A DNA stretch of 12,539 nt from contig CAZPYT010000028.1 of the NCBI GenBank assembly GCA_964590955.1, positions 1 to 12,539 on the forward strand, given 5' to 3'. Source of the stretch: CAZPYT01 sp964590955 (lineage in GTDB: Bacteria > Patescibacteriota > WWE3 > UBA101185 > UBA10185). Below are positions 1 through 6,104 of this stretch, in pieces (the stretch's first letter is position 1; every line of letters starts with the position of its first letter). A program made the position numbers and the translations under genes. Below the pieces are notes generated by a model that saw nothing but the letters and a program-made list of their open reading frames with translations, was not told the origin of the DNA and made no database searches.

Positions 1-2
1 TG

Positions 3-119
3 CAGGTTCCAAATTGCCCAAATTGTGGAAGATATTTGATTTTACGCGAAGGAAAGTATGGAAAATTTTATGGCTGTACCGGATACCCTACATGCCATTA
101 CACAATGAGGTACAAATAA
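3..119 (+). CDS. C-terminal end of a topoisomerase-type zinc-finger protein (5' truncated)
   Basis: An open frame enters from the left edge and ends at TAA 117-119. Its last 38 residues contain CPNCG, then GKYGKFYGC, then YPTCHYT. That is the C-x2-C ... C-x5-C pattern of the C4 zinc finger found at the C terminus of bacterial topoisomerase I (zf-C4_Topoisom) and in stand-alone or nuclease-linked DNA-binding proteins. The finger is complete; everything before it lies outside the window, so the full protein could be topoisomerase I or a smaller zinc-finger protein. Its stop codon touches the ATG of the following Mrr-like nuclease gene with no gap, so the two are probably co-transcribed. The finger type is fairly sure; the identity of the whole protein is not. 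Confidence 0.8.
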   Translation, partial: QVPNCPNCGRYLILREGKYGKFYGCTGYPTCHYTMRYK

Positions 120-1247
120 ATGGAGATACTATGGTTTATTGTTGTCGGAGTAATAATATATGCTGTTGGGGCTGTATATTCATACTTCAATGATCGCACT
201 AGTCAATATACAAAAAGAGGTAAAGAATTAGACGTATTAAACCAAGAATTACAAAAAAGAATAGATACAGCTAATAAAACAATTGAAGATATCCATACCC
301 TGAGTAAACAATATTCAGAAGGATTTCCACTTTTAGCAGACGCTTACGCACAGTACCTTGCTCTGTATGATGGAAAATTTGCGAGGTATCTAGAAACAAA
401 GAGCCACCCTGCACAAAAGTCTGCTGATCTTGTAAGACAGTTATCTAAACAAAAAACTGAAGCAGTCAAAGAGGCTAAGATATCAGAATTTATAAATAAG
501 TATTATGAGACATTAGCACCATTCTTACTTGAGGCTAAAGGTGAATTATTAGAAGAACTAGAAGCAAGAAAAGTTTTGCAAGAATACTCAGATGAGGAAA
601 AGCAGGATCCAATAATAAAATATGTTACAAAAGATGAATATAGAAAACTTAATAAAACCGAACGTAATCAATTAGCATTAGACCGGTATTGGGAAAGACG
701 TAAGAGTAAAGGTGCGATAGGTTTTCTTTATGAAAGATATATTGGATACCTGTTTGAGACAGATGGCTACCAAGTGGAATTTCATGGGATTTTTAAGGGT
801 TTTGAAGATTTAGGTAGGGATTTAATAGCAAAAAAAGGTAATGAAATTGTAGTTATTCAATGCAAGAATTGGTCACAATTTAAAACCATATATGAAAACC
901 ATGTGTTTCAATTTTTTGGAACGGTGTATAGATATAAATTGGATTATCCAACTAATAAGGTTATAGCTTCTTTTTTTACTTCAACAGAATTATCTCCTCT
1001 CGCAAGAGCATTTTCAAAAGATTTGGGTATTGAGTTAGTTGAAAACTTTAAACTTCAGCGATACCCATGTATCAAATGCAATATTGGCAAAGATGGAGAA
1101 AAGATTTACCACCTACCTATGGATCAGCAGTATGACACCACAATTATTGAAAAGGGTAAAGGCGAGTTTTACGCAAATACTGTAGAAGAAGCGGAGAAAC
1201 ATGGATTCAGGCGAGCATTCAGATGGCACCCTGAACAAGCTAGTTAA
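120..1247 (+). CDS. Membrane-anchored Mrr-like restriction endonuclease with coiled coil and C-terminal metal-binding segment
   Basis: 375 aa. Residues about 4-22 form one hydrophobic helix, followed by a charged, probably coiled-coil region (about 30-190). A PD-(D/E)xK nuclease domain of the Mrr_cat type spans about 198-310: YERYIGYLFE (E205), LGRDLIA (D234) and VVIQCKNW, in which Q247 and K249 form the Q-x-K variant of the catalytic site. The tail has C317-x2-C320 and a YHLP...EEAEKHGFRRAFRW stretch like the Ada-type metal-binding module. Mrr-family enzymes cleave foreign or modified DNA; a DNA-defence or DNA-maintenance role at the membrane is inference. GAGG at 107-110, inside the previous ORF, gives a Shine-Dalgarno 9 nt before ATG, and the ATG abuts the upstream TAA, so the gene is translated as part of an operon with the zinc-finger protein. 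Confidence 0.82.
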   Translation: MEILWFIVVGVIIYAVGAVYSYFNDRTSQYTKRGKELDVLNQELQKRIDTANKTIEDIHTLSKQYSEGFPLLADAYAQYLALYDGKFARYLETKSHPAQKSADLVRQLSKQKTEAVKEAKISEFINKYYETLAPFLLEAKGELLEELEARKVLQEYSDEEKQDPIIKYVTKDEYRKLNKTERNQLALDRYWERRKSKGAIGFLYERYIGYLFETDGYQVEFHGIFKGFEDLGRDLIAKKGNEIVVIQCKNWSQFKTIYENHVFQFFGTVYRYKLDYPTNKVIASFFTSTELSPLARAFSKDLGIELVENFKLQRYPCIKCNIGKDGEKIYHLPMDQQYDTTIIEKGKGEFYANTVEEAEKHGFRRAFRWHPEQAS

Positions 1248-1280
1248 ATCCCATTAATACAACCAATTAATTGATAGCAT

Positions 1281-1315
1281 TCCTAGAGAAATATATATAA
1301 GCGTATAATGACACT
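1281..1315 (+). promoter_or_regulatory. Leaderless-type promoter for the 1316 gene
   Basis: TATAAT lies at 1304-1309, exactly 6 nt before the ATG at 1316, so transcription would begin at the A of the start codon. There is no Shine-Dalgarno upstream. The -35 region is poor. A competing arrangement is TTGATA (1271-1276), 17 bp, TATATA (1294-1299), which would give a leader of about 10 nt. An ATG at 1308 is out of frame and meets a stop within six codons. Confidence 0.5.
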
Positions 1316-2059
1316 ATGGAATGGATAGTTGCAATAATTGCTATAGTGGCATTTTATTACCTTAACAACAGAATTGACAAAATTAGAGATGTTGTTAATG
1401 AAAACAAGGGCATGGGGCTTTCTCGGACTTATAGATTTGATTTAACTCAAGCTATAGCATCTAATGAGACTTTTAAAAGACTTACAAACATAAAAAGTTA
1501 TATAGAAGATAAACCGTCAGATGAATGGACAAAGGACGAGACCAAGAGAATTAATGAGATATATGAAGCGGATGGAGGATTATCAGATAAGCTATATTTT
1601 AATATTACGTACCTAGCTAAGGAGGATGCATTTTTTATTAAAGCAGGTAACTCCTCTTATTTTGGCTTAAGAAGAAGTATAGGTAAGAATCATTTATATT
1701 ATGTGGATTTGATAGGAAGTATTTTAAAAAGTGAGAAACGGCTTAGATTGGAAGTAGTGGAAAGACGAATTAGACAAAACAACATGACATTACACCTCTT
1801 TACCGTAGGGTTACGTGAGTTCGGAGAACGCATTTTGGATAAGTCTAAATATGTGAAACTAGCTGACTTCCCTTATATTAAAAATTATGGCAGTAGTGTA
1901 TTAGAAGAATCTGATTATAAATTTTTTGGATTTGATATAAAAGAATCAAGTCCATGGCCGGATAGGGATGAGTTTGGGGAAGTTGAAATATCACCAATGG
2001 ACTCAGAGGTCATATATAACCACGCTGAGACAAAGATTGAAATTACAGAGCTTGATTAG
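1316..2059 (+). CDS. Unknown protein with N-terminal membrane anchor
   Basis: 247 aa. Residues 3-16 are hydrophobic (WIVAIIAIVAFYYL) and are followed by a basic/acidic helix, so the protein is probably held in the membrane by one N-terminal helix with a soluble domain in the cytoplasm. The remainder is charged and mixed alpha/beta with no motif I recognise; it ends with an acidic stretch. It is separated from the Mrr-like nuclease gene by 68 bp containing its own promoter-like sequence. Both proteins begin with a single helix of the same kind, so they may act at the same place, but nothing beyond order supports this. The gene is A+T-rich, like the nuclease gene. Real gene: likely; function: not recognised. 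Confidence 0.75.
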   Translation: MEWIVAIIAIVAFYYLNNRIDKIRDVVNENKGMGLSRTYRFDLTQAIASNETFKRLTNIKSYIEDKPSDEWTKDETKRINEIYEADGGLSDKLYFNITYLAKEDAFFIKAGNSSYFGLRRSIGKNHLYYVDLIGSILKSEKRLRLEVVERRIRQNNMTLHLFTVGLREFGERILDKSKYVKLADFPYIKNYGSSVLEESDYKFFGFDIKESSPWPDRDEFGEVEISPMDSEVIYNHAETKIEITELD

Positions 2060-2086
2060 AATACAATAAATTTAATTCATACACGC

Positions 2087-2392
2087 ATGAAAACTACTAA
2101 ATCTTATATTGTAAGTGAGAAGACAAAAACAGGGTTAATACCAATATGTTTGGTTGTAGCTACTACTATTACAGGAGAGGTATTTCCAGCGCAAATTCTT
2201 GATTATTTGTGCAAATGCGGAATTATTAGTGATGTGAATACATGCATTACTTTAATAGATGAGCCACCAAAACAAACTTATGGAGATTATTTTACTAATA
2301 GAAATATAACTACACTTTCAGGATCCGCCACTATTGGAACTGCATCGCTATCACCATCTGCATCTCCTTCCCCATCACCAGAATTTATATAA
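2087..2392 (+). CDS. Small unknown protein with Ser/Pro-repeat tail
   Basis: 101 aa, 27 bp after the 1316 gene, so possibly in the same transcript. The N-terminal 60 residues contain a mildly hydrophobic stretch (about 16-38) and C42-K-C44 with further cysteines at 22 and 53. The last 20 residues are low complexity, with the repeat SPSASPSPSP, a tail often seen in exported or cell-surface linkers. No Shine-Dalgarno precedes the ATG and no good -10 box sits 6 nt before it, so the start is unsure. I do not recognise a family. Confidence 0.5.
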   Translation: MKTTKSYIVSEKTKTGLIPICLVVATTITGEVFPAQILDYLCKCGIISDVNTCITLIDEPPKQTYGDYFTNRNITTLSGSATIGTASLSPSASPSPSPEFI

Positions 2393-2436
2393 TAGATATA
2401 TTGCGTAGTAGTATATTATACAAAATAGTTCTAAAA

Positions 2437-2470
2437 AGAGGATTTAGCTTCTTCATAAACAAAATCCGCT
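2437..2470 (+). other. Imperfect hairpin upstream of the 2480 repeat element
   Basis: The arms 2437-2445 (AGAGGATTT) and 2462-2470 (AAATCCGCT) pair over 9 positions with one mismatch and a 16-nt loop. There is no T-run after it, so it is a weak terminator candidate for the 1316-2392 genes at best. The preceding stretch 2425-2436 (TAGTTCTAAAA) resembles the head of the repeat element that follows and may be a fragment of another copy. Confidence 0.3.
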
Positions 2471-2479
2471 ATTTCCACG

Positions 2480-2549
2480 GTTCGAAAATCGTCCCATCTA
2501 GCGAGCCAATAAACTATAGGTTTACTAATTACCCTTTTCATTATATAAT
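2480..2549 (+). promoter_or_regulatory. Promoter-bearing repeat element, copy R1
   Basis: The head reads GTTCGAAAATCGTCCCATCT, followed by GCGAGCC at 2501-2507 and ACTATAGG at 2513-2520. It ends in -35 TTTACT (2521-2526), a 17-bp spacer and -10 TATAAT (2544-2549). A second TATAAT is at 2555-2560. It closely matches the copy at 5991-6068 over its whole length. It drives the 2593 gene. Confidence 0.8.
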
Positions 2550-2592
2550 TATCCTATAATAAGTTCTTTTGATCTAATACTAGGAGGCAGAA

Positions 2593-2997
2593 ATGTTTGA
2601 CCATATCAAAGATGTTGATGAACTTCTGGGCATTATCACAACATCAACAAGTCCGAGTAGTGTCGATGGCGCATCCAAACGGATTCAAGAACTTGGCGTG
2701 GTGCAATATTTAACACCCGTCGGTACTGTTTTCTGTTGGCAACCTGACGATGACGAGTTTTCATGGAACGTCGCGGGCATCCATTCGATCTGTGGAGAAG
2801 TGAGTTTCAGTACACAAGGGGAAAAATATGACTGCACCATAGGCGGACGTACTGCTCCACTATCCACAAACGCGATCGATTGGAGAAGAATGCAATTTGA
2901 TTTCGTTGAGAAAATTGTGAACTTTCTTCTGAAATCAGAAGCAGTTCGCAGAGATCTTCAACAATCCATCGAAAGCTCAGAATCTCAACTGCGCTAG
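2593..2997 (+). CDS. Unknown soluble protein, 134 aa
   Basis: The ATG has a strong Shine-Dalgarno, AGGAGG at 2582-2587, 5 nt upstream, and a full R1 promoter. The protein has no signal peptide or membrane helix. It has a helical N terminus, a beta-rich middle (GTVFCWQPDDDEFSWNVAGIHSICGEVSF) with cysteines at 48, 67 and 81, and a charged helical C terminus. I do not recognise the family. It is visibly richer in G+C than the genes on either side, and it is followed by a shared structured 3' element. It converges on the UDG-like gene, with which it may share a terminator. Confidence 0.8.
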   Translation: MFDHIKDVDELLGIITTSTSPSSVDGASKRIQELGVVQYLTPVGTVFCWQPDDDEFSWNVAGIHSICGEVSFSTQGEKYDCTIGGRTAPLSTNAIDWRRMQFDFVEKIVNFLLKSEAVRRDLQQSIESSESQLR

Positions 2998-3007
2998 TTT
3001 TTCATCT

Positions 3008-3081
3008 AAGGTGGCAAACAACCTTCTCTTATGAGAAAAAGTTCAACAGCATTTGTAGAAACCCTGCAGATGCTGTTTTGC
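3008..3081 (+). terminator. Structured 3' element plus bidirectional terminator, copy A
   Basis: Three hairpins in order: AAGGT/ACCTT (3008-3012 and 3021-3025) closing the loop GGCAAACA; TTCTC/GAGAA around a 4-nt loop (3024-3037); and the terminator stem AACAGCAT/ATGCTGTT (3045-3052 and 3070-3077), followed by TTTTGC. A matching arrangement with the same GGCAAACA loop follows the 5551 gene. On the minus strand the terminator stem is followed by CTTTTT, so it may also stop transcription from the UDG-like gene. Confidence 0.7.
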
Positions 3082-3110
3082 ATTTATAGCAATTTTGTAA
3101 TATTTCGGAT

Positions 3111-3150
3111 AAAGTTCTGTATGGGGAGCCAAAAACCACAACAACTATAG
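3111..3150 (+). repeat. Degenerate repeat element, copy R2
   Basis: It begins AAAGTTCTGTATGGGGAGCC and continues with AAAAACC and ACTATAG, as in complete copies. The AAATCATCC segment is missing and no -35/-10 pair follows. The stop codon of the minus-strand UDG-like gene (3145-3147) lies inside it. Together with R3 it flanks that gene in direct orientation. Confidence 0.55.
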
Positions 3151-3660
3151 TTGCGAAAACAACTCTTTGTATTTTTTAAGCTTCTCTTCTTTTGAAATCA
3201 AAACATAACGCGGTGAAGGAGACGGTAATGTAACTAACTCAATATGTGGAAATTCCTTAATTAAATCTTTAAACACTTTTTTATAATGCTTTTCCGTGAA
3301 TTTACTTGTAAATAGGATCTTTTCAATAGGAAAGTCATGTAAGATTTTAGCAATTCCCACTAGATTATATTCAAAATTTATAAGTTTAGCGTCTAAGCTA
3401 CTATTGTTTAGCCTTTCACAGCTTAAAATAATATCACCAATAGCAATACCCAATCTGGAAAACAAGGCCTTTTGTGAAACAGTATCTTTCAGCTCCAAAC
3501 CATAGATAACCTCTAGGAATCTCCAGAACTGGTTCGTTCCTTTTGAGTAATACCATTCATGTGTGATTCCTTCAGCGCCGTCAGTCGCTGGGAAACTACC
3601 TAAAATTAGGTACTTAGAATTTGGAGGAGTGAATATCGAAAATGGATCTACTTCACGCAT
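3145..3660 (-). CDS. Uracil-DNA-glycosylase superfamily enzyme (Mug / family 6 type)
   Basis: 171 aa. Motif 1 is LILGSFPATDG (18-28), followed by WYYSKGTNQFWRFLE (36-50), which matches the YY-x4-NxFW signature of the G/U-mismatch (Mug) and family 6 hypoxanthine-DNA glycosylases. Motif 2 is TLPSPSPRY (144-152), the LPSTSP-type loop that inserts into DNA. An IGDII segment (74-78) matches the family's middle strand. Such enzymes remove deaminated bases to start base-excision repair. In family 6 enzymes the Asn of NxFW is important, and N43 is present. The length is normal for the superfamily. ATG has only a weak AGGA 4 nt upstream, and TAGAAT lies 8 nt before it, so a very short leader is possible. 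The gene is bracketed by direct repeats R2 and R3. The substrate cannot be settled from the sequence. Confidence 0.85.
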   Translation of the reverse strand: MREVDPFSIFTPPNSKYLILGSFPATDGAEGITHEWYYSKGTNQFWRFLEVIYGLELKDTVSQKALFSRLGIAIGDIILSCERLNNSSLDAKLINFEYNLVGIAKILHDFPIEKILFTSKFTEKHYKKVFKDLIKEFPHIELVTLPSPSPRYVLISKEEKLKKYKELFSQL

Positions 3661-3700
3661 ATAATCCTATTCTATCAGAACAAAGGCTTTTCTAACCTCC

Positions 3701-3752
3701 AAAGCTATGGCGAGCCAAAACCTTATGATTTCTGCGATTTTCTTATAAATTC
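3701..3752 (+). repeat. Degenerate repeat element, copy R3
   Basis: AAAGCTATGGCGAGCCAAAACC at 3701-3722 matches R2 (AAAG...ATGGGGAGCCAAAAACC). The downstream TTATGATTTCTGCGATTTTC then TTATAAATT resembles a decayed -35/-10 region of the complete copies. No plus-strand gene follows; the next gene (3832-4812) is on the minus strand. The stretch 3753-3831 holds only a short CCATC/GATGG palindrome (3800-3812). Confidence 0.5.
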
Positions 3753-3831
3753 TCACCTAATGCTTTACTGTAGCATCTTGCTATTATTTGAGGTAAGATC
3801 CATCTATGATGGTGTAAATCCTATACACTAG

Positions 3832-4812
3832 TTACACCTCACTTATTACTTCAAAGCCTTTATAACTACCAACTAATGAAAAACCAAATACCTTCTGTGC
3901 GATGCCATGATCTAACAGTTTTTTAGCAACTTCATTCATTGAAGCACCTGAACCAACGGCATCATCTATCAAAAGAACATTTGTATACTGTTGATTAGTA
4001 TCCCTAATATAAATAGAGTCTCTTGCATTTTCAATCCTCTGTTCAAGTTTAGATAATGTTTTTTGTGCAATTGGTATCTGACCTTTATATGCCTTTATGA
4101 GCTTTATGCTGGGTAGAGTTAAATGTAAACGATCTTCAAAAACTTTTAAAAATTGAAGTTGTCTTCGTATTGTGGGTGGAATAAAAGCAACAGCATCAAT
4201 TGAAAGATTTTTTATTATTGCTTCTAGTGGCTTTTGTGCCCTTTGTACAAGCTCTTTTATGAGCTGCTCCTGCTGCGCCTGCTTAGCATACAGAACAAGC
4301 TGCCCGATTGGTGTTTTTCCATATTTGGGTAAAGCATAAAAGTCCAAATAGTATAACTTTTCAAGTGCTGTGGTTCCAAAAGTATCTTCTAGTTTGAAGG
4401 TAGCATCAATTAAATTATCAGCTTGGAGATACTTATTTGCTTCTGTACGAATTTCTACAAATTCTTCAACCAGTTTATTAAATACGTTCATTTGTTTTAC
4501 AGAACCAGCCCATCTCACAAAGCCTTCTGCACCGTAAAACATCTCACCGCGAGGAGAAATCCACAAGTAATACTTTTCCAGAAAGTCTTTTTCTTCCGGC
4601 TTCAAATTAAAATCAGGCAATTCCTCTTTTTGGAATAATACATAATATACAGTCGGAGGAGAACCAACCTTTGTAATTAAACCGGCGTTCATTAAATCCT
4701 TTAAATGGCGATGTACAATTTGTCTACTAATAGAAAACTCTTTTCTTAAATTCTCAACACTTGCCTTCTTATTCTGGTTAAGATAAATAATAATTTGTTC
4801 TTTTATTCCCAT
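3832..4812 (-). CDS. Winged-helix transcription regulator fused to a phosphoribosyltransferase-like domain
   Basis: 326 aa. Residues 1-60 form a winged helix-turn-helix: EQIIIYLNQNKKASVENL, then FSISRQIVHRHLKDLMNAGLI as recognition region, then a VYYVL wing. A helical middle follows. Residues about 200-326 form a type I phosphoribosyltransferase domain of ComF-like appearance (KTLSKLEQRIENARDSI), with the PRPP-binding loop VLLIDDAVGSGASM at 279-292. The layout parallels PurR of Bacillus, in which a PRTase domain senses PRPP and controls DNA binding; the same mechanism here is inference. ATG at 4812 is 7 nt from a perfect 20-bp palindrome, which suggests autoregulation. No Shine-Dalgarno fits upstream. 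The target genes beyond itself and the effector are unknown. Confidence 0.85.
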   Translation of the reverse strand: MGIKEQIIIYLNQNKKASVENLRKEFSISRQIVHRHLKDLMNAGLITKVGSPPTVYYVLFQKEELPDFNLKPEEKDFLEKYYLWISPRGEMFYGAEGFVRWAGSVKQMNVFNKLVEEFVEIRTEANKYLQADNLIDATFKLEDTFGTTALEKLYYLDFYALPKYGKTPIGQLVLYAKQAQQEQLIKELVQRAQKPLEAIIKNLSIDAVAFIPPTIRRQLQFLKVFEDRLHLTLPSIKLIKAYKGQIPIAQKTLSKLEQRIENARDSIYIRDTNQQYTNVLLIDDAVGSGASMNEVAKKLLDHGIAQKVFGFSLVGSYKGFEVISEV

Positions 4813-4839
4813 GTTTACAGTTTACAGTATACTGTAAAC
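4813..4839 (-). promoter_or_regulatory. Palindromic operator overlapping the regulator's own promoter
   Basis: 4820-4839 is a perfect 20-bp palindrome with arms GTTTACAGTA and TACTGTAAAC; an extra half-site GTTTACA is at 4813-4819. On the minus strand TATACT lies at the palindrome's centre, 13 nt before ATG, and TAAACT lies exactly 6 nt before ATG, so either -10 is covered by the site. A repressor bound here would block transcription. The likely binder is the winged-helix protein itself. Confidence 0.75.
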
Positions 4840-4934
4840 CTTTGCAACTTATACAATATTTATCTGCATATGTTCTGTTGAACATACACACCTGTCCCAC
4901 TCAGTTTATAATACAGCTCTAGCGCTCTCTACGC

Positions 4935-5032
4935 TGTCGAGCCAATGTTATTTCTATTCTAAAGTACTATAGTCGTGTCATAAAGCCATCTCGTTGCTAT
5001 AGGTTTACATAATCGCCTTTTTGTTATATAAT
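4935..5032 (+). promoter_or_regulatory. Promoter-bearing repeat element, copy R4 (composite)
   Basis: A GTCGAGCCAA fragment (4936-4945) precedes a fuller copy starting ATTCTAAAGTACTATAGTCG at 4957. GCTATAGG then leads into -35 TTTACA (5004-5009), a 17-bp spacer (TAATCGCC, then TTTTTGTTA) and -10 TATAAT (5027-5032). The internal AAAGCCATCT resembles R7 rather than R1/R5, so R4 and R7 form a subtype. It drives the 5077 gene. Confidence 0.75.
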
Positions 5033-5076
5033 TACTGCGTTCAGACTAATATCCAAACCTAAAAAGGAGGTTCAAA

Positions 5077-5286
5077 ATGGATAACAATTTGCTGTGTCGA
5101 TGTGGAAGGCCCTACTGTAATGAAAATCACTTATCGCCTCTCTGTCCTATTTGTATAGCAGAGACATTGGTAGGCATAAACATTACAGAAATATCAAAAA
5201 GTGAGTATGATTTGGCACTTAAGATATTTAAAGAATTCCCAAGAATCGCACACAATCTGAATCAGATTCCTGACAAATCAATTTAA
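5077..5286 (+). CDS. Small zinc-binding protein, 69 aa
   Basis: Cysteines and a histidine cluster in the first third: C7-R-C9, C14, H18, C23-x2-C26 (CPIC), enough for one treble-clef-like or two partial zinc sites. The last 35 residues are predicted helical and charged. AAGGAGG sits just before AAATG with good spacing, and the R4 promoter lies 45 bp upstream, so it is a well-expressed, single-gene unit. Small zinc proteins of this type are common in phages and Patescibacteria and often bind nucleic acid or partner proteins, but no family can be named. A similar unit (R element, strong Shine-Dalgarno, tiny zinc protein) recurs at 9025-9258. Confidence 0.75.
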   Translation: MDNNLLCRCGRPYCNENHLSPLCPICIAETLVGINITEISKSEYDLALKIFKEFPRIAHNLNQIPDKSI

Positions 5287-5290
5287 TTTT

Positions 5291-5370
5291 TCAGGCATCA
5301 CAAATTAAGAACTACAAAAGAATCACTACTTAAGGCTACTGTAAATCCTCTTAGGCAACAGAAATTAAGA
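5291..5370 (+). repeat. Pair of 20-nt direct repeats 60 nt apart
   Basis: TCAGGCATCACAAATTAAGA (5291-5310) and TTAGGCAACAGAAATTAAGA (5351-5370) agree at 17 of 20 positions, with starts exactly 60 nt apart. They lie in the 3' untranslated region of the 5077 gene, before its terminator. ACTACT (5325-5330) can also pair with AGTAGT (5376-5381). Confidence 0.5.
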
Positions 5371-5388
5371 TGGTGAGTAGTATCAAAT

Positions 5389-5424
5389 GGCTCGTCTGTG
5401 TGACAGACTTTCGGGCCTATGTTT
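5389..5424 (+). terminator. Terminator after the 5077 gene
   Basis: GTCTGT (5394-5399), loop GTG, ACAGAC (5403-5408), with an outer GGC/GCC pair (5389-5391 and 5415-5417), then TATG and a T6 run. Between here and 5534 I see only a small CCTC/GAGG hairpin (5466-5477) and no convincing promoter. Confidence 0.65.
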
Positions 5425-5550
5425 TTTCAAAGCAAGATAATAGTGCTTTAAATAGCTTTATTACCTCGTTTTGAGGCGGTTTGATTGCATATACCGTAGC
5501 CAAATCTGCTAGAAGCAAATAGTAGACATTATACGAGAGGAGTAAATACT

Positions 5551-5892
5551 GTGCAACGGAATCGCGTTTTTCAAATTTTCTTGGTAAGTTTAATCATCAT
5601 TGGTCTCGTGATGTCAGTACGCACTGCCAACACCCAGGAAAAGATCACGGTGACTGAGTACCAGCATATTCCTGACGATAATCCCAACAACAATTGGCTG
5701 TATGTAATCGTCATGGAGAACGGATATCACTACATCGTGACCAGGAATCGAGTTGGCGCGCAGAATGAGTACATCGACATGATCAAGCGGTGGGAACCTC
5801 TTCCTTACACACACTGCGTCGAAGGTCTGTTCGTGTGCGGCACCGATGGAAAGATCGAACTGAGTCACCCCGAGGAATGGATCAAACAATAA
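5551..5892 (+). CDS. Small exported or membrane-anchored protein with a cysteine pair
   Basis: 113 aa, starting at GTG. GAGAGGAG (5535-5542) lies 8 nt upstream and decides this start. Residues 7-22 form a hydrophobic helix preceded by arginines, so it is a signal anchor or uncleaved signal peptide with the C-terminal part outside. That part is mixed beta and contains C89 and C96, which could form a disulfide. The N terminus resembles that of the 10987 protein (LV-x-L ... G-x-V-x-S ... RT-x-AN ... IT-x-T), though the outer domains differ. The gene is clearly richer in G+C than neighbouring A+T-rich genes and carries the shared 3' RNA element. No family recognised. Confidence 0.75.
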   Translation: MQRNRVFQIFLVSLIIIGLVMSVRTANTQEKITVTEYQHIPDDNPNNNWLYVIVMENGYHYIVTRNRVGAQNEYIDMIKRWEPLPYTHCVEGLFVCGTDGKIELSHPEEWIKQ

Positions 5893-5895
5893 CCT

Positions 5896-5992
5896 AACGG
5901 CGGCAAACAGCCTGCTCTAATTAGAGCGAAAGTTTCAACGGTACTTGTTGATTTGGATTAAACCCCAAACTGATGAGTACCGTTTTGCTTTT
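5896..5992 (+). terminator. Structured 3' element plus terminator, copy B
   Basis: GGC/GCC (5899-5901 and 5910-5912) closes the loop GGCAAACA. GCTCT/AGAGC follows around a 4-nt loop (5914-5927), then AAAGTTTCAAC. The terminator stem is AACGGTACT/AGTACCGTT (5937-5945 and 5976-5984), 9 bp perfect, with an inner TTTGG/CCAAA pair, and ends in TTTTGCTTTTC. Relative to copy A the loop is identical while the stems differ in compensating ways. Confidence 0.7.
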
Positions 5993-6068
5993 CTATAAAG
6001 TACTAAAATCATCCCACCTGGCGAGCCATTAACTATAAGTTTACTAAACGCCCTTTTTCTAGTATAAT
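5991..6068 (+). promoter_or_regulatory. Promoter-bearing repeat element, copy R5
   Basis: The head AAAGTACTAAAATCATCCCA leads to GGCGAGCCA (6020-6028) and AACTATAAG. -35 TTTACT (6040-6045), 17 bp, -10 TATAAT (6063-6068). It begins directly at the end of the preceding terminator and drives the 6105-6771 pair. Confidence 0.8.
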
Positions 6069-6104
6069 AAGGAGAAATTACAAAATCACAATTGAGGAGA
6101 AATC

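Noticed and set aside
2480..3752. Insertion sequence or transposon
   Set aside because: No transposase frame and no inverted terminal repeats with target duplications; the repeats are direct and promoter-bearing.
5614..5889. Minus-strand open frame of 91 codons inside the 5551 gene
   Set aside because: It is antisense to a gene with a good ribosome binding site, signal anchor and terminator; no start signals of its own. Similar antisense frames at 2685-2867, 3296-3505, 4423-4638, 7103-7321, 10726-10968 and 11176-11433 were set aside for the same reason.
5921..5984. Hammerhead ribozyme, suggested by CGAAA and CTGATGAG
   Set aside because: The required three helices cannot be formed in any permuted order, and CTGATGAG is not conserved in the copy after the 2593 gene.
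5892..5992. Integron attC site after the 5551 gene (ACCTAAC fits RYYYAAC)
   Set aside because: No matching GTTRRRY at the other end, no imperfect fold-back of the whole region, and the second copy of the element (3008) lacks the motif. No integron integrase is in the window.
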